Assembly: GCA_050249955.1 (NCBI GenBank)
Contig: JBFWPN010000006.1
Location: 186,001-250,000 of the forward strand
Source of the DNA: CAVVIG01 sp050249955
Lineage (GTDB): Bacteria > Acidobacteriota > Vicinamibacteria > Vicinamibacterales > CAVVIG01
Length of the DNA: 64,000 bases
Direction: 5' to 3'
Shown here: positions 26,589-35,105 of the stretch, one piece after another
How the letters are laid out: each line of letters starts with the position of its first letter
How positions within the stretch are numbered: position 1 is the stretch's first letter
Position numbers and translations under genes: made by a program
The notes under the pieces: model-generated
Databases searched by the model: none
Seen by the model: the letters and a program-made list of their open reading frames with translations, nothing else
What the model was told of the DNA's origin: nothing

Positions 26589-27808
26589 CACGCAGCCCTG
26601 ACCGCCCGGCCGAACCCCTCGTAGAGTTCCACCATCTGGCGGCACGTGCGCGCGGGGTTGAACTGGTCTGCGGCGGATCGGCGTGCGCGTTCCCCGAGAA
26701 CCGTGCGGAACCCGGGATCGTCGAGCAGGCGAGCCAGCTGCGCGGTCATCTGGTCGACGTCGCCGCCGCGGTACGTGAGGGCGTTCACCTCCGGGGTCAC
26801 GAGCTCTGCGACGCCGCCTGCGTCGCTCACGAGCACCGTGCGGCCGCTCGCCATCGCTTCCGCCACCACGAGCCCGAACGGTTCGGGAGATGTGGAGGCG
26901 TGAACCACGATGTCCAGGCTGCGCAGGGCCGCGGGCGAATCCTTGATGAAACCGGTCAGGCCGACCGTGTCGGCCAGCCCGAGCCGGTCGATCGCCCGGC
27001 GCAGTTCCTCGGTGGAGTACTGGCTGCCGTTCGTCTCGTAGAGCGGCCCACCCACGATGTACGCGCGGAAGCGGTGGGTCGATGACAGCCGGCGCAGGGC
27101 CTCGAGGTACAGCAGGTGCCCCTTCCACCGTGCATAGGCGGCGACCAGCCCAATCGTCGGGATTCCCGGCTCCTGTGGCGGCATCCCTGCGAGGCTGGCC
27201 AGGTCGACCTGCGGACCGTCGGGCGTGAACCGCGAGAGGTCAACCGAGTTCCAGATCGTCCGCACGTCCACCGGCGCGCCGACCTGCTCGCGGATGTCGC
27301 CGGCGACGCTGTCGGACACGGCCACCACCGCGCTGCAGCGTGAGCGAAGGCTCCTCACGAGGCGGCTGGTCACCGGGCGCGAGCTCGGGTAGTCGTGGAA
27401 GTGCCAGACGAGATCCGCCCGGGTCGGCTTCACGAGCGCACCGAGCACGTGCATCTTGATGCCGTTGGTGTGCACGATGTCGGGGTCGAACGCGCTGACA
27501 TGCGACTGCAGGCGGCGTGCGTAGCGTGCGGTGGCGACGCTGCCGCCCACCGCATGCCGCACGAACCTCGCCCAGGTGCCGGGCGACTGCAGCCCGGCGT
27601 CGCCGAGCCTGGCGAAGTCGCGCGGGAACGGCAGCACCGTGGTGGCGACACCGAGCTGTCGCACGTCCGCGGCCAGCGGGCCCTCGTTACCGATCACCAG
27701 GCCCAGGCGCCAGTCGGGCCGTGCGCTCCTGACCATGGTGATGAGATCGAGCAGGACCCGCTCTGCCCCTCCCATGGCGGAGGTCGGTGTCAGGTAGAGC
27801 AGGCGCAC
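26588..27808 (-). CDS. GT4 glycosyltransferase
   Basis: A 406-residue GT-B enzyme. It begins RLLYLTPTSAMGGAERVLLD; the donor domain has TIGLVAAYARWKGHLLYLEA and the E-x7-E site EPFGLVVAE. The start is a GTG at 27808, 10 bases after the autokinase stop. It is the first GT gene downstream of the export and kinase genes in this operon. Confidence 0.85.
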   Translation of the reverse strand: MRLLYLTPTSAMGGAERVLLDLITMVRSARPDWRLGLVIGNEGPLAADVRQLGVATTVLPFPRDFARLGDAGLQSPGTWARFVRHAVGGSVATARYARRLQSHVSAFDPDIVHTNGIKMHVLGALVKPTRADLVWHFHDYPSSRPVTSRLVRSLRSRCSAVVAVSDSVAGDIREQVGAPVDVRTIWNSVDLSRFTPDGPQVDLASLAGMPPQEPGIPTIGLVAAYARWKGHLLYLEALRRLSSTHRFRAYIVGGPLYETNGSQYSTEELRRAIDRLGLADTVGLTGFIKDSPAALRSLDIVVHASTSPEPFGLVVAEAMASGRTVLVSDAGGVAELVTPEVNALTYRGGDVDQMTAQLARLLDDPGFRTVLGERARRSAADQFNPARTCRQMVELYEGFGRAVRAA

Positions 27809-27818
27809 GGACCTGCTC

Positions 27819-30077
27819 CTACTGCTGCTGCTTCACGTAGTACCGCGCGTACTCCTTCTTGTAGTACGTCGAGTAGTAGTGGGAGTGACGATGGACGTCG
27901 GCGCGGTTCAGCATCGAGCCGATGACGTTGGCGCTGCTCGACATCAATTGTTCGACCGCGTTGCGCGCCGCGTTGCGGGTGGTCTGGTCCGCGCCGACCA
28001 CGAACACCACGCCGGTCGCCTTGTTGGCCACGACGAGGCTGTCGGCCACCACGAGCACGGGCGGCGTGTCGAGGACCACCCAGTCGAAGTGATCCTCGAG
28101 CGCGCCGAGGAAGTCCATGAAGCGTGGTGAGCTGAGCAGCTCGGCCGGGTTCGGCGGGATGTGACCGGCCGGCATCAGCCAGAGCCCCGGCACTTTCGAC
28201 TTCTGGATCGCCTCGCTCGCCTTGGCATTGCCGGTGAGCAGGTTCGACAGCCCCGGTTCCTCGGGCGACTCGAAGATCTCGTGCACGCGCGGGCGGCGCA
28301 TGTCGGCGTCGACCAGCAGGACGCGCAGGCCGGTCTGGGCGAGCGCGATGGCGATGTTGGCGGAGCAGATGCTCTTGCCTTCGCCGGGTCCCGCGCTCGT
28401 CACCACCAGGGTACGCAGCCCGTCTTCGGCCGACGAGAACAGCACGTTCGTGCGCACCGTCTTGAATGCCTCCGAGAAGCTCGGGGCGTCAACCTCGGTG
28501 AGGAGCGGGTTCGTGGCGCCCTTGGTGCGCGACACGGCGGGGACGAGCCCGAGGAACGGCACACCCAGGTAGTTCTTCAGGTCCTGGGGCGTCTTCAGCC
28601 GGCTGTCCAGGTAGTCGATGAAGAAGACCAGACCCAGCGACAGCGTGAGCCCGGCCACGAGCGACAGCAGCGCCGAGCGCTGCAGGTTCGGCGAGATCGG
28701 GCCGTTCGGCACCTGCGCCTCGTCCACCACGCGGATGTTCGTCGCCTTGCGCTCGCTGGAGATGTCGGTCTCCTTCGTACGCTGCATCAGGCTCTCGTAC
28801 AGCTGCTTGTTGCTCTCCACCTCGCGCTGGAGGACGCCGAACTCGATGCCGGTCCGGTTCAGGCTGAGTGCCTCTGACTTCTGCGTGTTCAGTGCGCCCT
28901 GGAGGCTCTGTTCCTCGGCGAGCGCGGCCTGGTACTCGTTCCGGACCGACTCGACCACCTTGCCGAGTTCCGCCTTGAGCTTGGCCTCGGCAAGTTCGAC
29001 CGAGGCCCTGATCTTGATCATCTCCGCGTGACGCTCGCCGTAGCGCTCGGAGAGCAGCGCCTGCTGCCGCTGCAGGTCGGTGAGGTCGCCCCTCAGCTTC
29101 TGGATGAACTCGTTCGCCTGGACCGACGGGAACGTGTCGAGCTTCCCTCCGGCTTCGGCCGCCTTCAGCTGGTTGTAGATGGCTTCCTTGTTGATGCGCT
29201 CGGTCTTGGCCTTGGTCAGTGCCGAGTTGAGGTCGCTCAGGCGCTGCACGACGATGTTGGAGGCGCTGTCGGTGACCGAGACGGCGCCGTTCTTCTCGCG
29301 GTAGGCCTGCAGGGCGGCCTCGCTTGCCTCCAGCGCCTTGCGCTGCTCGGCCAGCTGTTCACCGAGCCAGTCAGCGGTCTCCTTCGACTCGGAGAAGCGG
29401 AACTCCAGGCTCTGGGCGATGTACGCCTTCGCCAGGGCATTGGCCGCCTTGGCGGCGAATGCCGGATCGGTAGAGGTGTACACGATGTCCACGAGCCGGC
29501 TGTTGCGCACCGGCTCGATGCCGACGCCGCCACGGAACTGGTCGATCTGCGCCGCCTGCGATTCCGATTCGTCTGCGCCGCGCGGTTCCGCAGGCCTCGA
29601 CGGCGCCGGCGCGCTCTCCATCCCCGCGAGCCGCAGCGCGCCGTGGTACGCCTTCGATGCCGCGACACGTCCGAGTGTCAGCGGGTCCAGCGGCATGCGC
29701 TCCTCGACCGGCTTGCCGAGCGGCTGGTTCCACATCTGCAGCTCGTCGATCGCCCGCTTCGACAGGCTCCGGCTCTGGAGGATGCGGTACTGCGTCTGGT
29801 AGAACGCGTCGTTGAACCAGCCATCCTGCGCCTGGAACATCTGGTCGAGTGTGGCGACGGTGGGTGTGTCCTTCTCGATCAGCAGCTGTGTCGTCGCCTG
29901 GTAGAGCGGAACCTCGCGCAGGGCGTTGACCATGCCGATGACCACGACCAGCAGGAACACCGGGATGGCGAGCCACCGGCGCTTGTACACGGTCCGGACG
30001 TAGTCGAGGATGTGCCGCTCTTCGTTCACGTGCGAATGGGCGGCCGGGCCGGTCGTCTTGCGATATGGAGTGGGCAT
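27819..30077 (-). CDS. Fused Wzz / bacterial tyrosine autokinase (Wzc-type)
   Basis: A 752-residue inner-membrane protein. TM1 is near residues 35-52 (LAIPVFLLVVVIGMVNAL), followed by a Wzz domain and a long periplasmic coiled coil (about 200-430). TM2 lies near 470-490 after a GNVR-type PNGPISPN stretch. The cytoplasmic BY-kinase has Walker A GPGEGKS, A' LLVDADMRRP and B WVVLDTPPVL, and a C-terminal tail with seven tyrosines (HYYSTYYKKEYARYYV). It controls polymer length and export by tyrosine phosphorylation cycles with the SLBB protein encoded directly upstream. An AGGAAC site precedes the ATG at 30077. Confidence 0.93.
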   Translation of the reverse strand: MPTPYRKTTGPAAHSHVNEERHILDYVRTVYKRRWLAIPVFLLVVVIGMVNALREVPLYQATTQLLIEKDTPTVATLDQMFQAQDGWFNDAFYQTQYRILQSRSLSKRAIDELQMWNQPLGKPVEERMPLDPLTLGRVAASKAYHGALRLAGMESAPAPSRPAEPRGADESESQAAQIDQFRGGVGIEPVRNSRLVDIVYTSTDPAFAAKAANALAKAYIAQSLEFRFSESKETADWLGEQLAEQRKALEASEAALQAYREKNGAVSVTDSASNIVVQRLSDLNSALTKAKTERINKEAIYNQLKAAEAGGKLDTFPSVQANEFIQKLRGDLTDLQRQQALLSERYGERHAEMIKIRASVELAEAKLKAELGKVVESVRNEYQAALAEEQSLQGALNTQKSEALSLNRTGIEFGVLQREVESNKQLYESLMQRTKETDISSERKATNIRVVDEAQVPNGPISPNLQRSALLSLVAGLTLSLGLVFFIDYLDSRLKTPQDLKNYLGVPFLGLVPAVSRTKGATNPLLTEVDAPSFSEAFKTVRTNVLFSSAEDGLRTLVVTSAGPGEGKSICSANIAIALAQTGLRVLLVDADMRRPRVHEIFESPEEPGLSNLLTGNAKASEAIQKSKVPGLWLMPAGHIPPNPAELLSSPRFMDFLGALEDHFDWVVLDTPPVLVVADSLVVANKATGVVFVVGADQTTRNAARNAVEQLMSSSANVIGSMLNRADVHRHSHYYSTYYKKEYARYYVKQQQ

Positions 30078-30086
30078 GATGCGTTC

Positions 30087-30881
30087 CTAGAAAAACCGCT
30101 CGCGGACGATGATCGTGTCGCCCGGCCTGACGATGTCGGTCAACTTCGCGCTGATCTCGACCTTCTTTCCCTTGTCGGTGCGCTGGATGCGGATGCGATT
30201 GTCGGAGCCGCGGTCGGTCAGGCCGCCCGCCAGCGAGATGACCTGGAGCACGGTGGTGCCCGGGTCGACCGCGTAGGCGCCGGGCGACTTCACCTGTCCT
30301 GCGACGAACACCGACTGTGCCTTGGGGACGTTGATCGTGTCGCCGTCCTGCAGCATCACATTGAGGCTCATGTTGCCCGCCTGCAGGTCGAGCAGGTCCA
30401 CCTTGATCAACTCGGTCGGGTCCTCGCCGGGCTTCGGGTTCTTGCGCGGGCGCACGATCGTCAGTTCGTGGGCGGCCGTGGGGGTGGTCGATCCGGCGCG
30501 GGCCAGTGCGGCGAGCAGGGTCATCTCGCCATTCAGCTGAAATTCGCCGGGCTGGCGGACCTCCCCGATGATCAGGATGCGCTGGCTGCGGTAGGTTTCG
30601 ATGGCGACGGCCACCTGGGGATTCTTCAGGTATCCATCCGCCAGCTTGGTCTTCAGTTCCTGCTCCAGGGCGCGCAACGTCACCCCACCGGCCTTGATCC
30701 GGCCCAGCTGCGGGAAGGTGAAGGTCCCATCCTGTTCCACGGTGTACTTGCCGGAGAGTTCGGGTTCGCCGAACACGGTGACGGTCAGGACATCCTGTGC
30801 GCCCACGAGGTAGTCGGTCTGGGCCAGCAGCGGACCCGCGGAACCGAGGAGCAGCGTGAGCACTAGCAACAGCTTCTTCAT
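30087..30881 (-). CDS. Polysaccharide export protein, Wza/OPX type (SLBB)
   Basis: A 264-residue secreted protein. The signal peptide is MKKLLLVLTLLLGSAGPLLA with cleavage likely after LAQ or at ALA-type LLA; there is no lipobox cysteine. An N-terminal Poly_export domain (DYLVGAQDVLTVTVFGEPE) is followed by two SLBB-like repeats (IIGEVRQPGEF and VAGQVKSPGAY). It forms part of the periplasmic to outer-membrane conduit with the Wzc-type kinase. Without the C-terminal helix of Wza it probably needs the beta-barrel protein encoded upstream to cross the outer membrane. ATGA overlap with that gene. Confidence 0.9.
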   Translation of the reverse strand: MKKLLLVLTLLLGSAGPLLAQTDYLVGAQDVLTVTVFGEPELSGKYTVEQDGTFTFPQLGRIKAGGVTLRALEQELKTKLADGYLKNPQVAVAIETYRSQRILIIGEVRQPGEFQLNGEMTLLAALARAGSTTPTAAHELTIVRPRKNPKPGEDPTELIKVDLLDLQAGNMSLNVMLQDGDTINVPKAQSVFVAGQVKSPGAYAVDPGTTVLQVISLAGGLTDRGSDNRIRIQRTDKGKKVEISAKLTDIVRPGDTIIVRERFF

Positions 30882-32095
30882 TGGGGCAACCCGTAGCTGA
30901 CAGACGCGCCGAGGCGCAGGCCCGTGTAGTTCCTGGTCTCGAACTGGTCCACTGTTCGTTGGTAGTAGTTGGCGTCGAACCCGAGCCTGACGGTGCCGCC
31001 GACCCGGTAGCCGATCCCGCCGCCGGCCATCCACGACCGGTCGGTGCGATCGGGCAGCGGGATAGCGGTCTCCACGTTCCTGTAGGCCATCGTCTGCCGC
31101 GAGCCACGTACGACGACGTCCCAGCCGGAGGTGATGCGCTCGGTGATCTCCACGCCTCCGTCGAGCAGGGCGTAGTAGGGCTGTTCGGCCAGGTACGAGA
31201 AGACCAGGTCGCGCGTGACGTTGAGGGCGACGCGAGTGGCTCCGACGGTGTACTTGGTCTTCACGCTGGCAACCAGGCCGGTGAAGTCGGGTACCGAGCC
31301 GTTCAGCGTCGTGAACCGACGGACGCCGACGAAGGCCTCGCCGGAGATGAGCGCCTGTGGGCGGAGTTCGAAGCCGGGCATGACGCTGTAGCTGTCGGTG
31401 TTCCGCTCGATTGCACCGTCGAACCGGTCCTGCGCGGCCATCGCGCGCACGACGAAGGTCGTGAGCGGTGTCAGGCTGATCCGTGCCTGCATCTCCTCGG
31501 TGTCGCTGCGGCGGTTCAGGCGCGCCGCGAGGTTCACGCCGAGGAACTGCTCCGTGTCTGCGTACTTGAACCAGCTGCGCTTGCCCGTGAGTACGAGGGT
31601 GGTCTTGGCGGAGAGCCGCACGTCGCTGCCGACGCCCACGACCCGGTCGTCGCGCCTGGCCCGGGAGTCGATTTCGTAACCCGGGCGATCCTTCGTGCTG
31701 GTGCGCGTGCCGAGGACGAAGGGGGTGATTCGCGCCAGCGGGAAGCGCCAGGTGCCGTCGAGCGAGGTGTTCCAGGAGCGCTGGTTGTCGTACGTCTTGA
31801 AGTACAGGTACTGGCCCGACGAGGTGCCGACGAGGCGTGACCGCCCGGCGCGCAGGACGACCTGCGCCGCCGGACCCACAGCCGCAGTGGTGTCCTTCTT
31901 CGGCGCGCCGAACTCGTTGAACACGTTGCTGTCCGTGCCGAGGTTCGAGAGGGCGATCGAGGGCGTGATGCCGAGCGGTCCCAGGTGGAAGCGGGTCGCG
32001 TCATAGGGGTCGACCTGCTCCTGCGCCTGGAGGGCAGGAGCGGTCATGCCAAGGCACACGACGGCCAGCGCGACTAGGCGCGGACAGAAGCGCAT
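30878..32095 (-). CDS. Outer-membrane beta-barrel protein of EPS system 1
   Basis: A 405-residue protein with a signal peptide (RFCPRLVALAVVCLGMTA, cleavage near LQAQ). The mature part is made of alternating amphipathic strands with many aromatic ends and finishes in ASVSYGLPQ. Composition and position match the BBP2-type barrels of exosortase-like EPS loci, thought to be the outer-membrane pore. It overlaps the SLBB gene by 4 bases, supporting a joint export channel. Barrel strand number is not resolved. Confidence 0.8.
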   Translation of the reverse strand: MRFCPRLVALAVVCLGMTAPALQAQEQVDPYDATRFHLGPLGITPSIALSNLGTDSNVFNEFGAPKKDTTAAVGPAAQVVLRAGRSRLVGTSSGQYLYFKTYDNQRSWNTSLDGTWRFPLARITPFVLGTRTSTKDRPGYEIDSRARRDDRVVGVGSDVRLSAKTTLVLTGKRSWFKYADTEQFLGVNLAARLNRRSDTEEMQARISLTPLTTFVVRAMAAQDRFDGAIERNTDSYSVMPGFELRPQALISGEAFVGVRRFTTLNGSVPDFTGLVASVKTKYTVGATRVALNVTRDLVFSYLAEQPYYALLDGGVEITERITSGWDVVVRGSRQTMAYRNVETAIPLPDRTDRSWMAGGGIGYRVGGTVRLGFDANYYQRTVDQFETRNYTGLRLGASVSYGLPQ

Positions 32096-32204
32096 AAAGA
32101 CCAGTTGTGACGGGGGAGTGGGTACGAACGACTACGCGCCTGCGGACCGGAGTCCGCAGACGCGCAGGATGTGACGCTGGAGGAGCGAGCGGACGGGCAG
32201 AGGG

Positions 32205-32651
32205 CTAGCGCGAGGGGCTGGCCGGGTCGGCCGCCACGATACCGGCGGTGATCCCCGCGGCAGCCGCCGCACCGACGAGCCACCACGCTGCGGGCACCTT
32301 GCCGCAGTCGACGATGACGTCGCTCTTGATGGCCTGCTTCGAGAGGTCGAACGGCCCCTCGGTGCAGACGACCTTGCCGTCCTTGTTCACCAGTTCCACC
32401 ACGTAGTTCTTGGTGGTGAGGCCCGTCAGCGAGAACGAACCCTGGTTGTCCAGCGCGATGCTGGGAGCCGCGGCGTCCCGGGGCGCATTCACGTCCCTGG
32501 CGCGAACCGTGTAATCCGTGTACGGCTTCTTGGCCTCGTCCTTGGCCGTGCCGGCCAGCGAGGTGCTCTGCTGCGCGAACAGCGCTGTCGGCGCTGCCGC
32601 ACTCGCGAGGGAAAACGCCAGCGCGATCGCTACGATCCGTTCCATCTTCAT
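32205..32651 (-). CDS. Small secreted protein with one beta-sandwich-like domain and a C-terminal membrane segment
   Basis: A 148-residue protein: signal peptide (MERIVAIALAFSLASAAA, cleavage near LFAQ), a domain of about 70 residues (LAGTAKDEAKKPY to CTEGPFDLS) resembling carboxypeptidase-regulatory-like folds, Cys residues at about 97 and 116, then a hydrophobic segment AWWLVGAAAAAGITAGIVAA. It is the first gene of the leftward EPS unit, 109 bases ahead of the beta-barrel gene. I do not recognise the family. Being anchored in the inner membrane and facing the periplasm it may be an accessory to the export machinery. Confidence 0.6.
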   Translation of the reverse strand: MKMERIVAIALAFSLASAAAPTALFAQQSTSLAGTAKDEAKKPYTDYTVRARDVNAPRDAAAPSIALDNQGSFSLTGLTTKNYVVELVNKDGKVVCTEGPFDLSKQAIKSDVIVDCGKVPAAWWLVGAAAAAGITAGIVAADPASPSR

Positions 32652-32801
32652 TGTCAGTCGAACCCTTCTGCCGCGTTGTGTGCCGGCTTCGCTGAATGAG
32701 CTCTGGGGGAGCAGACTCGGCTCTCGGCTCCTTCATGGTCGCCGGCTGGACCGTACCGGTCAAGTGCCCCGCGGTGGGATGTGTATCGACGACGGGACGG
32801 C

Positions 32802-32819
32802 TGTATCGTTCTGGATACA
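32802..32819. promoter_or_regulatory. TGTATC-N6-GATACA palindrome between the regulator gene and EPS operon 1
   Basis: Perfect 6-base arms TGTATC (32802-32807) and GATACA (32814-32819) lie at the downstream end of the regulator gene and about 150 bases before the first EPS gene. The flank GGCTGTATCGTTC (32799-32811) recurs with one mismatch as the complement of GAATGATACAGCC at 34968-34980, upstream of the regulator's own operon. A third TGTATC lies at 32782-32787. A shared operator, perhaps for the Fis-type DNA-binding domain encoded here, is a hypothesis. Confidence 0.4.
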
Positions 32820-34217
32820 TCACGCCTCCCGCCCGCTCTTGCCCCGCATCAGATTGAGGCGGCGCATCTTGCGATACAGGTTCGTGCGCTGGATACCGAG
32901 CACCCGGGCGGCTTCGGCGATGCGACCGTGCTGGTGCTGGAGCACCGCCGCGATGTAGTCGCGTTCGAATCGCGCCCTGGCCTGCCGCAGGGTGGCATCG
33001 AAGCCCGAGGGACTGATGCTGCCTTCGAGCTGGGTGTGAGCGAGCACGTCTTCGAGCCGGATCAACCCCTGCGGTACCAGCAGGATGAGACGCTCGAGCA
33101 GGCTCCGCAGCTCGGGGGCATTCCCGCGCCAGGGCAGCGCGGCCAGCAGCGTCAGGGCCGGCCGCGTCAGCGTCTTAATCGGCTTGCCGTTGGCTTTGCA
33201 CAGTTCCTTCAGGAAGTGGGTGGCCAGGACCGGGATGTCCTCACGGCGTTGGCGGAGCGCCGGCACGTCGACCCGGATGAGAGACAGCCGTTCGTAGAGA
33301 TCCGGGCGGAGCCGCCCCTCTTCGAGCGCGGCCTCGATGGCTCCGTCCACCGCGGCGATGGGTCGGACATCGAGGGGCTGCTCGTCGGCGCTGTTGCCGA
33401 TGAACACCTCCCGATCCCTGAGCACCCGGACCAGGCGGGCCTGCAGCCGGGCCGGCAGGTCGACCACGTTCTCGAGGAACAGGATGCCGCCATCGGCCTC
33501 GCGCAGTCGGGAGCTGTCGCCGATCCGCTCGAGACTGCGCCGTTCCGGCGGGACATTGACCGAGCGCCTGGCCATGACCCCGAACAGCTGCAGCTCGATG
33601 TCTTCGGGCGTGGGACCCGAGCAGTCCACCTTGACGAACGGGGCGTCGGGGTTCGGATCGTGCGAGTGGATGGCCCGGGCGATCATCTCGCGGCCCGTGC
33701 CGCGCTCGCCGCAGATCAGGATGCCGCAGCGGCCGGCCGCGGCACGCTGCACCAGGTCCATCACCAGGCGCATGGCGGGCGACGTTCCGACGATCCCATA
33801 CGAGGCGGAGTCGATGGTCCGCGTGTGTGGGACGCCCGCGAGCGACGCCTGTTCCCGCGCATTGGCGATCAGGGCCTCGAGGTCGCGGGCAGATACCGGA
33901 CGCGGGAGCACGTCGAACACACCGGCGCGGATGGCATCGGCGGAGAATGCCGGGCGGTCCGGGTCGGCGATGCCGATCAGCATCGCCTCGGGATGCTGCC
34001 CCCGCACCACCCTGGCCGTGCGCAGCGCTTCCCCATTCTGGCGAAGATCGAGGATGCAGAGGGCGACCGGCCCGGGTACGGCCGGAGCCACGTCGGCACT
34101 CGGCACCGGCACCGGCAGGTACCCCATGCCTCGCAGCAGGGAATCGAGTTCCGCCTGCTCGGCAGGGCCTGCTACTACCAGTGCGGCGCGGACGGCGGTG
34201 GCCGTTGCCGTGGTCAT
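32820..34217 (-). CDS. Degenerate NtrC-like regulator with intact Fis-type DNA-binding domain
   Basis: A 465-residue three-domain protein. The receiver-like domain (1-120) keeps Asp57 (CILDLRQ) but lacks the N-terminal acidic pair and has Arg for the conserved Lys (LPRPV). The AAA+ domain has Walker A GERGTGRE (170-177) with Arg176 for Lys, and a Walker B FLEN at 247-250 instead of FLDE. Where GAFTGA should be it reads FGVMARRSVN. It therefore should neither hydrolyse ATP normally nor contact sigma-54. The C-terminal HTH (RIAEAARVLGIQRTNLYRKM) looks intact. It probably binds DNA as a repressor or antagonist of the EPS activator at 36516-37730. It is coupled to the lipoprotein gene (ATGA). Confidence 0.82.
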   Translation of the reverse strand: MTTATATAVRAALVVAGPAEQAELDSLLRGMGYLPVPVPSADVAPAVPGPVALCILDLRQNGEALRTARVVRGQHPEAMLIGIADPDRPAFSADAIRAGVFDVLPRPVSARDLEALIANAREQASLAGVPHTRTIDSASYGIVGTSPAMRLVMDLVQRAAAGRCGILICGERGTGREMIARAIHSHDPNPDAPFVKVDCSGPTPEDIELQLFGVMARRSVNVPPERRSLERIGDSSRLREADGGILFLENVVDLPARLQARLVRVLRDREVFIGNSADEQPLDVRPIAAVDGAIEAALEEGRLRPDLYERLSLIRVDVPALRQRREDIPVLATHFLKELCKANGKPIKTLTRPALTLLAALPWRGNAPELRSLLERLILLVPQGLIRLEDVLAHTQLEGSISPSGFDATLRQARARFERDYIAAVLQHQHGRIAEAARVLGIQRTNLYRKMRRLNLMRGKSGREA

Positions 34218-34834
34218 GGCGTGGTCCGGAACTGTCCCGAGCCCTCTGGATCCGACTCGATGCGGTCCAGTGAGCCGTCGGGCCGGTAGACCAGCCGTCG
34301 GTCCGGTGTGCCGCGCCCTGTCGTGTCGAGCGCCATCAGCGAGAGGCCGCCGTTCTCATAGGTTTCCCACTTGTCCACCTTGCCATTGCCGTCGGTGTCC
34401 TCTTCGGTCCGGGTCAGGAGGCCGCCGGCGAAGAACTCCCACCGCGACACCTTGCCGTCGAATCGGGTCGCCTCCTCGATGCGTTCGATCGAGGGATCGA
34501 CCGCCCCGTCCGGTGCGGGTGGCGCAATGGGGGCGGGACCATCGGCCCGGTGGTACTCCCAGCGGTCGACCGCGCCGTCCCCGTTGCGGTCTTCCTCGAC
34601 CTTGACCACGCGCGTGCCGTCCATGTAGCCCCACGTGTCGGTCTTGCCGTCCCTGTTGCGGTCGTACTCGATCTTTTCCAGCTTGCCGGTCCGGTCGTAC
34701 TGGGGTGTCACCTGCCCGGGCCCGGCCTGGGAGGCCGACGGGTCAGGTGGAGCCGCAGGGGAGCAGGCCGACGCCCCGAAGGCGACCAGGCCGAACGCCG
34801 CGATGGTCGAGCAGAACCAGGTGAATCGAGGCAC
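34214..34834 (-). CDS. Lipoprotein with EF-hand-like acidic repeats
   Basis: About 206 residues from a GTG at 34834 that follows GGGAG by 6 bases; an ATG at 34885 would add 17 residues. A signal sequence (FTWFCSTIAAFGLVAFGASA) ends in a cysteine within GASAC, a plausible lipobox. At least three Dx[DN]xDG-type loops follow: YDRNRDGKTDTW, EDRNGDGAVDRW and EDTDGNGKVDKW, each with a downstream aromatic. They look like calcium-binding loops similar to EF-hand or thrombospondin-3 repeats. The gene overlaps the degenerate regulator gene by 4 bases. A calcium-responsive surface sensor or structural protein is possible; function is not known. Confidence 0.65.
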   Translation of the reverse strand: MPRFTWFCSTIAAFGLVAFGASACSPAAPPDPSASQAGPGQVTPQYDRTGKLEKIEYDRNRDGKTDTWGYMDGTRVVKVEEDRNGDGAVDRWEYHRADGPAPIAPPAPDGAVDPSIERIEEATRFDGKVSRWEFFAGGLLTRTEEDTDGNGKVDKWETYENGGLSLMALDTTGRGTPDRRLVYRPDGSLDRIESDPEGSGQFRTTP

Positions 34835-34893
34835 GTGTGTCTCCCGGGAGACAGCTTCGCCATTCCGCCAGCAGGACCGATGCATATCGCCTC

Positions 34894-34913
34894 AAAAAGA
34901 ACGGGCTTCGCCC
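34894..34913 (-). terminator. Weak intrinsic-terminator-like hairpin downstream of the diguanylate cyclase gene
   Basis: Read on the - strand, GGGC-GAA-GCCC (34913 to 34903) is followed by GTTCTTTTT. The stem is only four base pairs, so efficiency is doubtful. It would separate the diguanylate cyclase transcript from the lipoprotein-regulator operon. Confidence 0.3.
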
Positions 34914-34967
34914 AGAGAGATTTATCGGCTAGTCAGGCTGTCTCAAACAGAACCGGGGGGGCGCACG

Positions 34968-34980
34968 GAATGATACAGCC
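34968..34980. promoter_or_regulatory. Half-site GAATGATACAGCC upstream of the lipoprotein-regulator operon
   Basis: Twelve of thirteen bases match the complement of 32799-32811. It lies about 140 bases upstream of the lipoprotein start. If both sites bind the same protein, the degenerate regulator may control its own operon and EPS operon 1. Confidence 0.35.
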
Positions 34981-35105
34981 GAACCGGTTGGCCGGTACCC
35001 CACGAGTTTTGTCCTGAGGCACAGAGGGGGACGGGATGTGCCAGTTTGGGACGCTCGTCGCCCACCCGTCGATGCGGGCCGGCCGGGTCGCACCGGCCCG
35101 ACCGG

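Noticed and set aside
35020..35045. TGGCAC sequence on the - strand as a sigma-54 promoter
   Set aside because: The TTGC half at the required distance is missing, so the GG-N10-GC rule is not met.
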